64,000 bases of DNA from Adiantum capillus-veneris (Eukaryota > Streptophyta > Polypodiopsida > Polypodiales > Pteridaceae). Shown in pieces: positions 43,318 through 56,990 of the stretch (positions are counted from its first letter, which is position 1; each line of letters begins with the position of its first letter). The position numbers and the translations under genes are program-made. The notes beneath the pieces were generated by a model. That model was not told the origin of the DNA and searched no databases. It saw nothing but the letters and a program-made list of their open reading frames with translations. Location of the stretch: the NCBI GenBank assembly GCA_014529385.2, contig CM043963.1, forward strand, positions 5,431,501 to 5,495,500, given 5' to 3'.

Positions 43318-44652
43318 ATTAGAGCGGTTAGAGGATCTAGCTAGTCTAAGCTCACACACTACGGCAACCATAGCACCCAAGGAAATAGCAGAACCCAAAA
43401 GTGCAGGATCAGGAGGATCAATACTGGTAGACAAGGTAAATGAGCAGTTAGATGCAATTTTAAAAGCTTACGAAGCCAGACTCAAAAAGAACCAAACCCA
43501 AGAGCAAAGATGGATGACTTATCCATATGCTGAAATAGAAAAACAGAGGTTGGAAATGTGTAGAAAGATGATTGAAACAATTCAATCTTTGATAGAAAAC
43601 CCACTTGGTAAACCTGCAAATTGGCATGAAGTACCAGCTCCAACCCCTATCAAACCAGCTTTAGAGAAACAAGTAGAAACGAAGAAAAGACTCACAAATG
43701 CCTCTGAGTCTAGGGGAGAGCCTATCATAGTGCCAAATACAACAGATGAGGCAAGTGATGGGTTACAGCCTAAAACTTTGGTAGAAATGGGTAAGGATTG
43801 TAACGGTCTAGATGACTTGTGGAAGCAAATCTGTGAGGCCAACGAAGCTAACATGGCGAGTTACCACATGAATAGCACAAGAAAAGAGAAAAACGAGATC
43901 TTACCTCCTATTGAAGAATTTGAGGCAAGGTCGCAAATGAACTTTGATATACATTCACAAGGGGGAGATCAGGGATCAATTAGTTCAGGGCACAGCCAAC
44001 CAGACTCACTGAAAACTCTACCCTCTTACCTAGGAGAGTATGAAGCCAAGTCTGAGGTGAGAGCAATCCCATCTCAAAGACTTTCTTCTAACAGAGTCAT
44101 GGATTCACAAGGCTTGATTGAGTTATTGTCCACCCCAGTGGCATGCACAATCACATTAGCCGAACTCCTAAGGTTACGACCAAACATGTGGACCACAATA
44201 GGCAAATGCCTAGAAAAATTTGGAGTGAAAGACCCCACCTCAAAGCTTCAGGAAGGGATCAGAGAATTGGATAGGCCTCAACTAAACACTAGGACAGCAC
44301 CATTAAACAAGGTTGGAGAGTATTGTGAGGGAGAAAATGGAAACACCACGCTACCAGTCGAATTCCAAGGAGTAGTTTCCAAAGCTATTCTTGACAGTGG
44401 AGCAGGAGTCGCTATCACCACCAAGGAAATCTGGAAAAAATGGGGAAAACACCAGATTTGAGAGCTACTAGAATGAAATTGCAGTTGGCAGATGGGTTCA
44501 TGGAGAAGCCTCTAGGACTCTTAGAAAAAGTAATTGTCACTTTGTGCGGAATCGAGTATGAGCATACGTTTGCAATAGTCGATTTCGACAAAAAGAACAA
44601 TTATGAGATCATCTTGGGAAGACCATTCATGCGACAATTAAAGATGGTCTAG
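43318..44652 (+). pseudogene. pro: Gag-protease linker and protease 1 of element H
   Basis: Frame 43514-44461 is a long linker (Lys/Glu/Ser/Thr-rich) with a conserved block LNKVGEYCEGENGNTTLPVE, followed by AILDSGAGVAITTKEIWKKW, the retropepsin catalytic loop (Asp at 44393-44395). After a frameshift at about 44445 the second half contains YEIILGRPFMRQLKM, the flap/lobe motif, ending at a TAG (44650) that replaces the Gln of QDW. It is the canonical protease between Gag and RT. Confidence 0.85.
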
Positions 44653-45480
44653 GATTGGGATTACAACCACATATACCTCAGACATGGTGAGACAACAACC
44701 AAAATTCACTTGAAAGACCATAGTTACAAGGATGTGAACCAGACACCAATGGAAGAGTTTGATTCAGCTACAGTGGCAGGATCGGAACTCCCAGCATGAT
44801 TAGGGCAACAAAAAGAGCTATGGATGTGCGGAGCTTCATATTGTGGGAGCTTAAAAAGAGAGGAATGCGTCTTAGATAGAGTGATAGAGGACAATGATTA
44901 TATTCCGGAACCTTTTCCTGAAGATGCCTTGGAACCTCTGGAATGGGAACACATACTAGCAACATTGGATGCTTGTACCATTACAGATAGTCCCACAATA
45001 AAATTTTGCGATAAGGATGGCTATGATGTGCTACCCTATTACATGGTAAGCATTATACTAGGAGGAGATAAGATGGTAGAACCACCAGAACAAGAAGAGT
45101 TTTATAACTCCTCTGATCATCTGGAGGTAAATAACGATGTAGATAATGAGTGTTCAGACAACGCAAGTGAGTGTGGGGAGAAAACAGAGAATATCAAGTT
45201 TTATGATTTTGGCAATCAGCACCCTAGATGCCAGGAATTCTATAGGAGAAAACGAGCAGGAAACAAAGCGAGAGAGAACCTGATTCCCAGGATCAAAGAT
45301 AAAATTCACTATCTAATGCTTGTAAAAGTAGAGGATTGTGTTAAAGATCAAATACCAAGAAGATTCTCAAAAGTTCGAAGGGAAAGAACGCGAGAGGAAA
45401 TAAGACAAGTACGGAAAGCTAAAACTGAAACAAAATCACAAAAATAAAAAAAAGAAACAACAAAAGACCCAGAGTGGGCC
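44653..45480 (+). pseudogene. Protease-RT linker of element H
   Basis: After WDYNHIYLRHG the frame 44824-45447 is acidic (EDNDYIPEPFPEDALEPLEW, PEQEEFYNSSDHLEV) and ends in a basic stretch (RRFSKVRRERTREEIRQVRK). A TGA at 44797 and a TAA at 45445 interrupt. Such linkers are variable and unrecognised; its place between protease and RT is the only clue to function. Confidence 0.6.
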
Positions 45481-45483
45481 AAA

Positions 45484-46660
45484 TTGGAGCGTAAACAGAA
45501 ATACCAAGAACTAAAACGGTCTTTACGAGAGGTATGGACTATTGAGGCAAACATGAATGTACCATCACACTATCGGAAATTCACCATCCAGGACAAAAAA
45601 ATCATAATGACACCACCAGTCAGGGAAAGAACAAACCAGGAATCTTATGATGGGCCGGAAAATGCAAAAAGGATAGACCTTGCTGAACCAGGTGAAAAGC
45701 CTCAGCCGGTTTATATCGCAACTGATTTAGAGCCTGAAGAAGAAGAACTGCTAACACAACTTCTCAAGAAGTATAAAGATGTGTTTGCATGGTCCTACAA
45801 AGACCTCAAAGGAGTTGATCCATCGATATGTCAACATACAATTCCTTTGAAATCAGATGCCAAACCTAGCAAACAACGTCCTTATACATATAATGATACA
45901 TTTGATAAACGAATCAAAGAGGAGACTGACAAGCTGATGGATGCTGAATTCATCTATGAAATCAAACATACAGATTGGGTGTCACCCATTGTGGTAGTCC
46001 CCAAGAAGAACGGAAAACTGTGAGTGTGTAAACCTCAAAAAGGTAAATGCAGCCACCATAAGGGACAATTATCCCTTGCCGATCACAGAACATGTACTTG
46101 AGAGGGTGGCCAGGAAACGGGCTTATTCCTTTCTAGATGGGTTTTCAGGATACAACCAATTGGCAATTGCAATAGAGGATCAACACAAAACAGCGTTTGC
46201 CACAGAATGGGGAATTTATGCGTATCGAGTTATGCCTTTTGGCTTAACTAATGCCCCGGCTACCTTTCAAAGGTTAATGATGCACGCGTTCAAAGAATAC
46301 ATAAGAATATTCTTAGAAATATACATGGACGATCTTTGTGTACACTCTTTACTACGAGAGAAACATATTGACCATTTGCAAAAGGTATTTGAAAAATGTA
46401 GAACATATCGAATCTGTCTTAACCCGGAAAAGTGTATTTTTATGGCTAGCATCTTAGGATACATTGTCTCAAGAAATGGCATAACCACAGACCTAGACAA
46501 AATCAAGGTCATAGTAGACCTGCCCAGGCCTACTAATGCAAAACAAGTGCAATCCTTCATGGGACACTGTGGATATTATCGAAGATTCATATATATATAT
46601 GTATGCAGTCATCGCACAACCTCTGTATCATTTGTTAGTCAGTTTCGACTGGACTGAGGA
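45484..46660 (+). pseudogene. pol: Reverse transcriptase of element H
   Basis: Opens with LLKKYKDVFAWSYKDLKGVD and KRIKEETDKLMDAEFIYEI, then WVSPIVVVPKKNGKL. A TGA replaces the Arg of the next RVC and a 2-base loss follows (46021-46035). The palm has FLDGFSGYNQLAIA (catalytic Asp), [20 protein letters not shown], and YMDD at 46322-46333 (IYMDDLCVHS). The thumb follows: LGYIVSRNGITTDLDKI, QSFMGHCGYYRRFI. An (AT)n run at about 46590 shifts the frame into RNase H. Catalytic residues are all present. Confidence 0.9.
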
Positions 46661-47252
46661 GTGTGAAACTTCATTCCAAAATATGAAGGAAAACCTTGTA
46701 TCCGCACCTATACTTAAAGCACCGGATTGGGAAAAGATATTCCATGTTCACATTGATGCATCTACATATGCAATCGAGAGTATTCTGGCTCAACCTGGAG
46801 ACGGAACAATGGATTTTCCAGTTTGTTATGCAAGCCGATAGTTAAATAGTGCGGAAAATAACTACATAACCACCAAAAGGGAGGGGTTAGGAATTATTTA
46901 TGTTGTAAAGAAATTTCGGCATTATTTGCTTGCAAACAAATTTTTGTTCTTCACAGATCATCAAGCTCTTTTGTATCTGGTAAATAAACCATGCAATACT
47001 GGGAGAATTGTACGATGGTTTATTATATTGCTAGAGTTTGATTTCATAGTGGTAGTCAAAAAGGGTAAAACTCATCTACGGGCTGATCATCTTTCAAGGC
47101 TACACAACGGGGAAGCTCCTGAAGGAGTAGATGATGACATACAAGATGCTTATCTTTTCAATATTGAAATGATACCCAAATGGTCTCAGGAAATTGTTAG
47201 CATTCTTTCCTTTAGTGGTAGGTTTGATAACACGGAAGACAGATCCAAATAA
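46600..47252 (+). pseudogene. pol: RNase H of element H
   Basis: Frame 46536-46841 ends KIFHVHIDASTYAIESILAQ with the first catalytic Asp, then YASR and a TAG in place of the Gln in RQL. It continues LNSAENNYITTKREGLGIIY (catalytic Glu) and FFTDHQALLYLVNK (Asp), and finishes with THLRADHLSRL. The linker DDIQDAYLFNIEMIPK leads toward the zinc finger. It is a one-stop pseudogene. Confidence 0.87.
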
Positions 47253-47280
47253 TGAATAATTAGACAAAAAAAACTTCCAG

Positions 47281-47538
47281 TTGATTGCAGGACGGCTGTA
47301 TCATCTAGGATCGGATCAGATTCTACGATTATGTATAAATCCGGAGGAATTCAAGTGTTATCTTGAAGAAGCACATGTACAGGATTGTGCATTTCATTGT
47401 TCAACAATGCAAACACGCCAGAGACTGAAACAGTTAGGGGTTTATTGGCCAACTATGTACGCGGACACACATGCTTATGTTAACAATTGTACTATATGTA
47501 GTGCCAAACGACTAGTGGATCACGCGGCATTGTTTTAG
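47281..47538 (+). pseudogene. pol: First H2C2 zinc-finger module of element H
   Basis: 86 codons: AGRLYHLGSDQILRLCINPE, EEAHVQDCAFHCST and LGVYWPTMYADTHAYVNNCT then CTIC. His-His and Cys-Cys spacing follows the integrase N-terminal H2C2 finger with the GVYWPTM hallmark between. It ends at a TAG at 47536 that replaces a Gln. A second complete module follows 200 bases later, so this one is an extra copy. Confidence 0.75.
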
Positions 47539-48807
47539 GTAAACATTGCACCTGCATGGAGTCAATATATCATTGATTTCTTAACCACAAGGACGTTTCC
47601 TGAAAACATAACAAAATCATGGAAAAGGCCTATAGAGCTGGAGGCTCGTGACTTTCAATTAATTGGGAACCAACTCTATAAGCGAGTAAAGGACAATCAA
47701 CTTAGAATATGTGCAAGTGAAAGTGAATACCTGCTGATTCTAGAACACGCACATGGAGGCATAAGTGGAGGCCATTTTTCAGGCGATAAGATGGCAAAAA
47801 TTGTCTTAACCGCAGGAATATGGTGGCCTACATTGCATATGGACGCTAACGAGTTTGTAAAGCGTTGTGATGCATGTCAACGCACCAAGGTGCCGATTAA
47901 GAGAGATGAGATGCCACTACGGCCAATGATGGGAGCAAGGGCATTTGCAAAATGGGGCATTGATTTTGTGGGACCTATTTCACCCCCTGCATATCGCACC
48001 CATACCCAATATATCATTGTGGCTACGGACTATCTCACAAAATGGGCAGAAGCCAAGGCAACACAAAAAGCAGATGCACGAACCACTGCACAATTTTTGT
48101 ATGAGAATGTCTTTGTACGATACGGTTTACCGATAGAAATTGTCAGTGATCGAGGAACACATTTTCTTAATGAAGTCATTGAATAGCTGCTAGAGGAATT
48201 CATGGTCATACATAGAAAATCTGCTCCATATCATCCATAGGAAAATGGACAAGCTGAGGCCACAAATAAAACACTATGCACGGTTTTGACTAAAATTGTA
48301 TCAGAGTCAAGAACAGACTGGGATCATCGGCTATACTCAACACTATGGGCATACAGGGTAGCTTACAAAACCTCGATAGGAACGACACCGTACAACATGG
48401 TGTTTGGCCTAAATGCTATATTACCCATAGAGTTTTTAATCCCCACTCTACAAGTAGCAAAACGCTTAGAATGGACATGGCATGAGCTCTCTTCAAGAAT
48501 AGATGATCTTGAAAAGCTAGATGAACTTCGCTTGAGAGCTGTAGCTTCGATCTATGCTAAAAAGAAAAGACAAAAGGAGTTTTTTGACAAGCATGTGCGC
48601 ACGAAAGAGTTCAAAACAGGTGATTATGTACTTGTTTATACCTTGAAGCAACATGCCAAGAAACTTAAAAAGCGAGGGATGGGACCCTTTGTGATTAGTG
48701 ACCTATCACAAAGCGGAGCTGTCAAGCTTGCTACATTAGTAGGTGAAGAAATGCCAAATTGGATTAGTGGGTGTCGATTGAAGAAATATCATTTACCACT
48801 AACATAG
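47539..48807 (+). pseudogene. pol: Second H2C2 module and integrase of element H
   Basis: FQLIGNQLYKRVKDNQLRIC, EHAHGGISGGHFSGD, GIWWPTLHMDANEFVKRCDA and CQRT make a full H2C2 finger. The core has KWGIDFVGPIS (Asp 47962-47964), IEIVSDRGTHFLNE (Asp 48148-48150) and ENGQAEATNKTL (Glu 48256-48258). The D-35-E spacing is exact. TAG codons at 48184 and 48238 replace Gln residues. The C-terminal part (48286-48807) has TTPYNMVFGLNAILPIEF and ends GCRLKKYHLPLT with no chromodomain, fitting the Tat/Athila group. Confidence 0.9.
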
Positions 48808-48811
48808 GATA

Positions 48812-49514
48812 TGCTTCAATAATCCATCAAGTAAAACAACAAATGAAGGAGAAACAGAGGGTACGAGAAGAAGCCCAAGTAGAAGCAAAAGAACGCATTG
48901 CAAAAAGAAGGCTTCTACGACAACAACAACAATGTGGATCACCGTTGTGAATCAATGCCATTCGACTAACGAATTTTGATGAAGACACAATGGAGCCAAT
49001 AATTGCAGTCAAAGTGGGTAGCAATCAAGTTGAATCGACGGCATTGCTTGATTCTGGAGCTCAAGCAAATTTGGTCTCTTACAGATTATACAAACAACTC
49101 AAGCCCACAGGTCAACTTCATCCTACTCCACAAGTGCTGGAAAGTAGTACATCACATTCACTGAAAACATTGGGCTGGACTATATTTCATGTACAAGTAC
49201 ATCAATATATTTACCCACACAAATTTTATGTGGTTGAGGATGAAAGCACACAAGAGCCCACGTTGTTGGGACAACCTTGGAAAAAAGAGTACAATGTGCA
49301 GATAGATTGGAGTGTGAATGCTGCCAAGATCCAGCATGCACAAGAACAACAGGTGGTAGCCTTTGCTCAGCAACCCCGGAAGAATCAGCTGCCAGCAATG
49401 CAATCACTGGATAAAGAGCCAAAAGGAATGGTGCCACTAAAGAACAAACAAGGAACTTCCAACCATGCTCACTACATGCATAAAAAGTCACCGACCGCAG
49501 TGAAGGGATCATAA
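48812..49514 (+). pseudogene. Second retropepsin-like domain of element H, after integrase
   Basis: A new frame begins right after the integrase stop: HQVKQQMKEKQRVREEAQVE, a Lys/Glu/Arg/Gln helix, then after one TGA (48945, CGA expected) INAIRLTNFDEDTMEPIIAV. The protease-like fold is marked by ALLDSGAQANLVSYRLYKQL (Asp at 49050-49052), and 71 residues later TLLGQPWKKEYNVQIDWS. Spacing and both motifs match a retropepsin, and DSG is intact. It is different from protease 1 (DSGAGVAITT...ILGRPF). Its role is unknown; it might process the post-pol protein or have been captured from another element. Confidence 0.72.
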
Positions 49515-50027
49515 GCAGTATGGGTGCGGAAGGATAGAAATGACATGACAGACAAACCACAATACAACATAAGAATTCAACCGACACAGAGAGTTCAACT
49601 AAAAACCAAGGGAATAAAAAAGATATGGATCCCAAAGAAAATGCTCAGCAACAACTCAAATACGACTCGCATCTGGATCCCAAAACCGAAGCAACAGGAA
49701 CTCCCTTCAGTACAAGCAACATCGGAAGGCAGACAACTGCATAAGGAACCGGCAAACCGACTTATGTGGGTGCCAATCAGCAACAAAACAATGGCAACCA
49801 AGGCAATAGCAATAAAACTACAAAGATCGTCCAAAAAAAGCTACAAATGGAACGCAAAAGAGACAAGGTCTACGGCTAATTCCGCCAGGAAAATTCTCTC
49901 CAAGGAGACAACTACAGCCATATTGATAGTAGCGGCAAACCACACGACTTTTGCAAGAAAAACGATCAAACAGAGAGCGGTAGAGTTACAAGTTTTACTT
50001 GCAAAGAAACTCCGCTCACCAAATTAA
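49515..50027 (+). pseudogene. W-I/V-P repeat region downstream of protease 2
   Basis: A basic, Gln/Lys/Thr-rich frame of about 170 codons in which a short motif recurs: AVWVRK (49515-49532), KIWIPK (49620-49637), RIWIPK (49668-49685) and LMWVPI (49761-49778). The rest is low complexity with repeated SNKT and QATSEG words. No domain recognised. It ends at TAA 50025-50027. A repeated linear motif suggests a binding peptide. Confidence 0.5.
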
Positions 50028-52321
50028 CAACAAACAGGAAACCTCGACGGCGAATGCCAATAAGTATATTGCTTATGCCTTCCTCTTGCATAGCATTAAT
50101 TTTTTCATGCATTGACCGAGTATGCATAAAATAGGGCCACATTACACGGCTAAGCATTAGCACAATTTTTTCAACCCATGCACGGCACATACACCGAGGT
50201 GATACCTTGTCATCTAGGAGGACTCCGGCTAGGAGGGAGGGAGGCATTCTCAAATGCGGACCCACTGGCAGAAAGAGCAAAAAAGGGCATGTTTTTCGAC
50301 TATTTTTTAAGGGTTGTTGTTTGATTGCAATTTTTTTTGGATTAACCCAAGTACATATGCCCTTATACAACATGAATCTACAAGTATATGGGGCCAAATG
50401 CCAAATCAAGCCCCTAGGTGTGTGTATATAAGTAAAAAGAGCAATTTTTTGGGCAAAATATTGGTAAAACAAAGAAATCCGGCCATAAAAATTGCATGAG
50501 AGTATATATAATGTTTTGTGGTGATGTTTTTGATTTATTATGATTTTTGGGGATTTTTTGGGTTTGATTTGCTATTTTCCTTTTAATTTTGCTAATTTTT
50601 GGCAAAAAAACTTCAAAAATACAAAAAGCAGTCTTGGATACCCAAAGGCAGTAGAAAACCATCGAGAAAAACCCTAATTCCTAGATCCTTGCAAGAGGCC
50701 ACCAAATGGGAAATCGCCGGAGAGGCGCCCAAATGCTACCAAAATTCATGGGCAGGAGCATCTCAACATGCAAGTCTATGTAGCCCACATGACCAAAAGG
50801 TGACCCGAAGCGACACTAAACTTCAGAAACGGCATTAAACACACAAACTGCCAAATATTTCTCGCGGCCAAACCGCATGTCCGTTTGCCACCAAACTTCA
50901 CGAGTGGCTTTCCTATAGCATCGACAACCAAGTCCTATGGTGGTAGACCACCACAAGTCATTGAAGACATGTAAACGCAACCATGGGTGCTTCTAGAGCG
51001 ACAAATTGCCAAATGGAGCTCCTGTGAAGCCAAAGTCGACAAAAACCATATGGCAAGGATCCCCAAGGGATCGGAAAGCTATGGAGACCAACATCAATAA
51101 ATTTCATCGCCGAAAAGCACTCCAAAAGTCAGAAAACGGCTCCGAGACTCTGAAATTCACACAGGGAGTTACTTTCTATCTATTTGACTTTTTTGTTGAA
51201 ATTAGGCTTAAAAGGGACTCAAGGGGACTAAGGGCAGGCACTAGTAGCACCTTCAGTAAAAATTTCATCAGGAGACATCCTACGTGTAGGATGTCTCAAG
51301 GCCATTTCTGGGCACTAAACCCAACATTTCTTATCACACACATTTTTTGAATGGCCTTTACATGCTAGCCACCAAGTTTCATCACATTTGGACCAAAATT
51401 GACCTCATATGCACAAAAAAAAAACGCAAAGTTAGGGCATAGAGGCAATAATGGGCCATAGACCTACCAAAACTTGTCCAAATCACATGAAACTTGCACA
51501 ATACATTCATGGGCACATTGCCAACCAATCTGTGTGGTCACATGCAAAAAATGATGAAGTAGACATCCTACACGTAGGATGTCTAAATGACATTTTTGGC
51601 CTACAAAGGGTGTTTATCAATTCCAAATCTATTCATATCACCTTCAAGAGCACATATATCAAGTTTCAAGCCATTCTAATCATTTTTTATCCCAAACACC
51701 TCCAAGATACACTTTTTGAGCCCAAAAACACTACACATGGTCTTACCAACATCAATTCTTGTCCAAATCAAAATCCAAGAGCATGGCCATGTTCCACAGG
51801 CCAAGAGCTACCCACAGAACAAATCCCAGGCAATTTTGATGAAATAGACATCCTACGCGTAGGATGTCTCCAGCTTGATTTTGACCTTCTGTGCAAAAAT
51901 TGACCTTATGGGAGCCATTACCATGGTGCAAGGAGCCCATATATCAATTTTCAACCCATTTGGATATCATTTGCCACCTGTTGTGGACATCCTACCCAAT
52001 TTGTGAGCCTAAAGCCTGAATCTGCCAAAAAATGCACTTTTTGATGCCCAAACCCAATTCCAATCACATAGCTATGTTGCACAGGCCAAGGACCACCAGC
52101 ATGCCAAGTTTCACTACAAACTGATGAAAAAGACATCCTACGCGTAGGATGTCTAAATGATAAATTTTGGCCAAAATTGTACTGTGAGCACATGCAGGGT
52201 TTCCCAAGTTCCTTTTAAGTTTTATTTTCAATTTTCAAGTCATTTGGATAGTTAAAACTCAGTTTCTCAGCCGATATGAAAAAAAAACGCTAACTTTGGA
52301 CTACTGAGTGCAACATGATCT
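50028..52321 (+). other. Non-coding block with phased 24-bp palindromes
   Basis: 2.3 kb between the pol-side frames and the post-pol frame. Full palindromes (AGACATCCTACG plus its complement, centre CG/CGTG variants) at 51273-51296, 51561-51584, 51846-51869 and 52131-52154. The steps are 288, 285 and 285 bases, and a half-site lies midway at 51986-51995. Spacer sequences share only short words (CACAGGCCAAG, CATTTGGA). No coding potential. It is likely a diverged tandem array in which the palindrome alone is conserved; it could be the promoter, leader or a structural RNA of the post-pol transcript. Confidence 0.8.
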
Positions 52322-55320
<2,999 letters not shown>

Positions 55321-55857
55321 GTTTCTGCCCTCTACCAAGGATACGAACGTGGAGGGCCCATGAGCTATTGCAAAGAAGCCAACCTACTTGGCTAAACTAT
55401 CCGAAGTTGCCATGCTTGAAGGTAGGCGAGAGAATAAGTGTTCAATACATGGTGAAAACCCTAACAGGCGCCATCAAATTGTTCACTGGCTCGCCTGACC
55501 TTTCTTGCATTATGATGAGAAAGGTTCGCAAAACACTTTTGGCAGTCCTCGAGAAGTTCAAACCAGGCCAGGCGATAGACAGTATCTTCTTCTTTCAAGA
55601 TATATACAGATGTGCATATGATCTATCTGGTCAGCCTTCCAAGGAGGTGATACATGCATTGTATCAAAGAATCATTTTTTTGCCATCCTATCACCTCTAG
55701 GCCTTTGAAGAAGCTTTCTACACGGGCTTCTTCACAATCAACACTGACATATTCGGCCCGACACTACTGGCTCAACATGCAAGATATGAGTCACTGCTCA
55801 AGATGAGAGAAAGCCTAAGATGAAGAAGCAGCTCCACAGCCATGTCGGGGACGACAT

Positions 55858-55875
55858 GAGCAAGGAGGGGAGGAG
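55858..55875 (+). other. Polypurine tract of element H
   Basis: GAGCAAGGAGGGGAGGAG directly precedes the 3' LTR at 55876, as needed for plus-strand priming. Confidence 0.85.
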
Positions 55876-56790
55876 TGTTAGAAGCTGGACACACCCTACG
55901 GAAAATGACTGCTCGACAGATTATTATTTATTGAGGAAACCCGAGATTTTACCTTTGTAAATATTGGGGCTTACAGAAGTTTCCAGATTGTATCCCAGTT
56001 TTGACACTTAGATTGAGTAGATGGTTAAATTGGAACATTAGGGTTTGAGAATTGTAAGGTATTTATACCACTTTTTGACCTTAATGAAAAACCCATTTTT
56101 TTTCATTTTAAAAAGTTTTGAAGTCTGTGAGTGAGCGTACTGTGTACGAGAGAGAGTGAGAGCTTCATCTTGACTCTACGCGTGCATCGATGGTCGGAAT
56201 CGAGTGCGGAGAAGTGCAATGTGTTGCCCCCGACGAGAGCTAGGCACCAATACCTACATTGCGCACGTACGGTCCGGTTTTGCGAGCTCCATCTACGAGC
56301 TTCATCTGGTGATTCGATGAGCATATGTTGTCCGATTTTGCATTGCAGCATATCCACGCGTTCGTATTGAGTAGAGCTACACATTAGGCACTTTAGTTTT
56401 CGAAAACGATGACCTAAAAATTTGGCCAGACATCCTACGTGATTTTGCACCAGGTGTTTTGAGTTGGGATTTTGGATCATAGACCTTAGGGAGAGCAACC
56501 TATTGGTGTTAGTAGGGTCTCCTTCAAGTTCTATGGTGTTTTGAGATTGTTTGATGGGTATTCGGCTCTAGAAAGCGTTGTAGAAAGTTTCCTCTTATGC
56601 ACTTCTGAAGGCTGTATCTTAGACATTGGGTAGAGAACTCTGGGGGAATTAGTTAGGAGTCGATCGAGTGTAGGTTGACACCCTATGCTTGCTTCCACAT
56701 GCTTGCGGGTCGAGCTTCGTACTTAGCTGACAAATCTTGTTAGATGAGTTCTCGCTGTGCTGATGTCCGTCGCGGCGTATCCGTCCAACA
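55876..56790 (+). mobile_element. 3' LTR of element H, 915 bp
   Basis: Begins TGTTAGAAGCTGG, ends CGTCCAACA, followed by CTACT, the right target duplication. It contains the half-site AGACATCCTACGTG (56428-56441). Most differences from the 5' LTR are transitions (CG to TG/CA). Confidence 0.92.
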
Positions 56791-56914
56791 CTACTCTAGG
56801 TATGCAGCAGCAGCTAAGGAGACAAATGTCAACCTTCTTGGGGGCTATAAAAGAATAAATTTTTTGAGATATAGGGGTGACATGCCTAGCGATACCAAAA
56901 AAATCAAAAACTGA
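56791..56914 (+). pseudogene. 3' exon remnant of the unknown gene split by H
   Basis: Starts with the target duplication CTACT; read in the frame of 33781 it continues open for about 40 codons (TNVNLLGGYKRINFLRYRGD) to TGA at 56912-56914. The open continuation on the far side of a 23 kb insertion is strong support that 32249-33786 was truly coding. Confidence 0.7.
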
Positions 56915-56990
56915 TGTAAAATTGATAATATTTTGCATAAAAATATCTTTTTTGAATTTGGATCTCTTTAGAAAGACTCGGTACAAAGTT

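Noticed and set aside
51273-52154. Regularly spaced repeats resembling a CRISPR array
   Set aside because: Spacing of 285 bases, plant context and a palindrome inside a retrotransposon rule this out.
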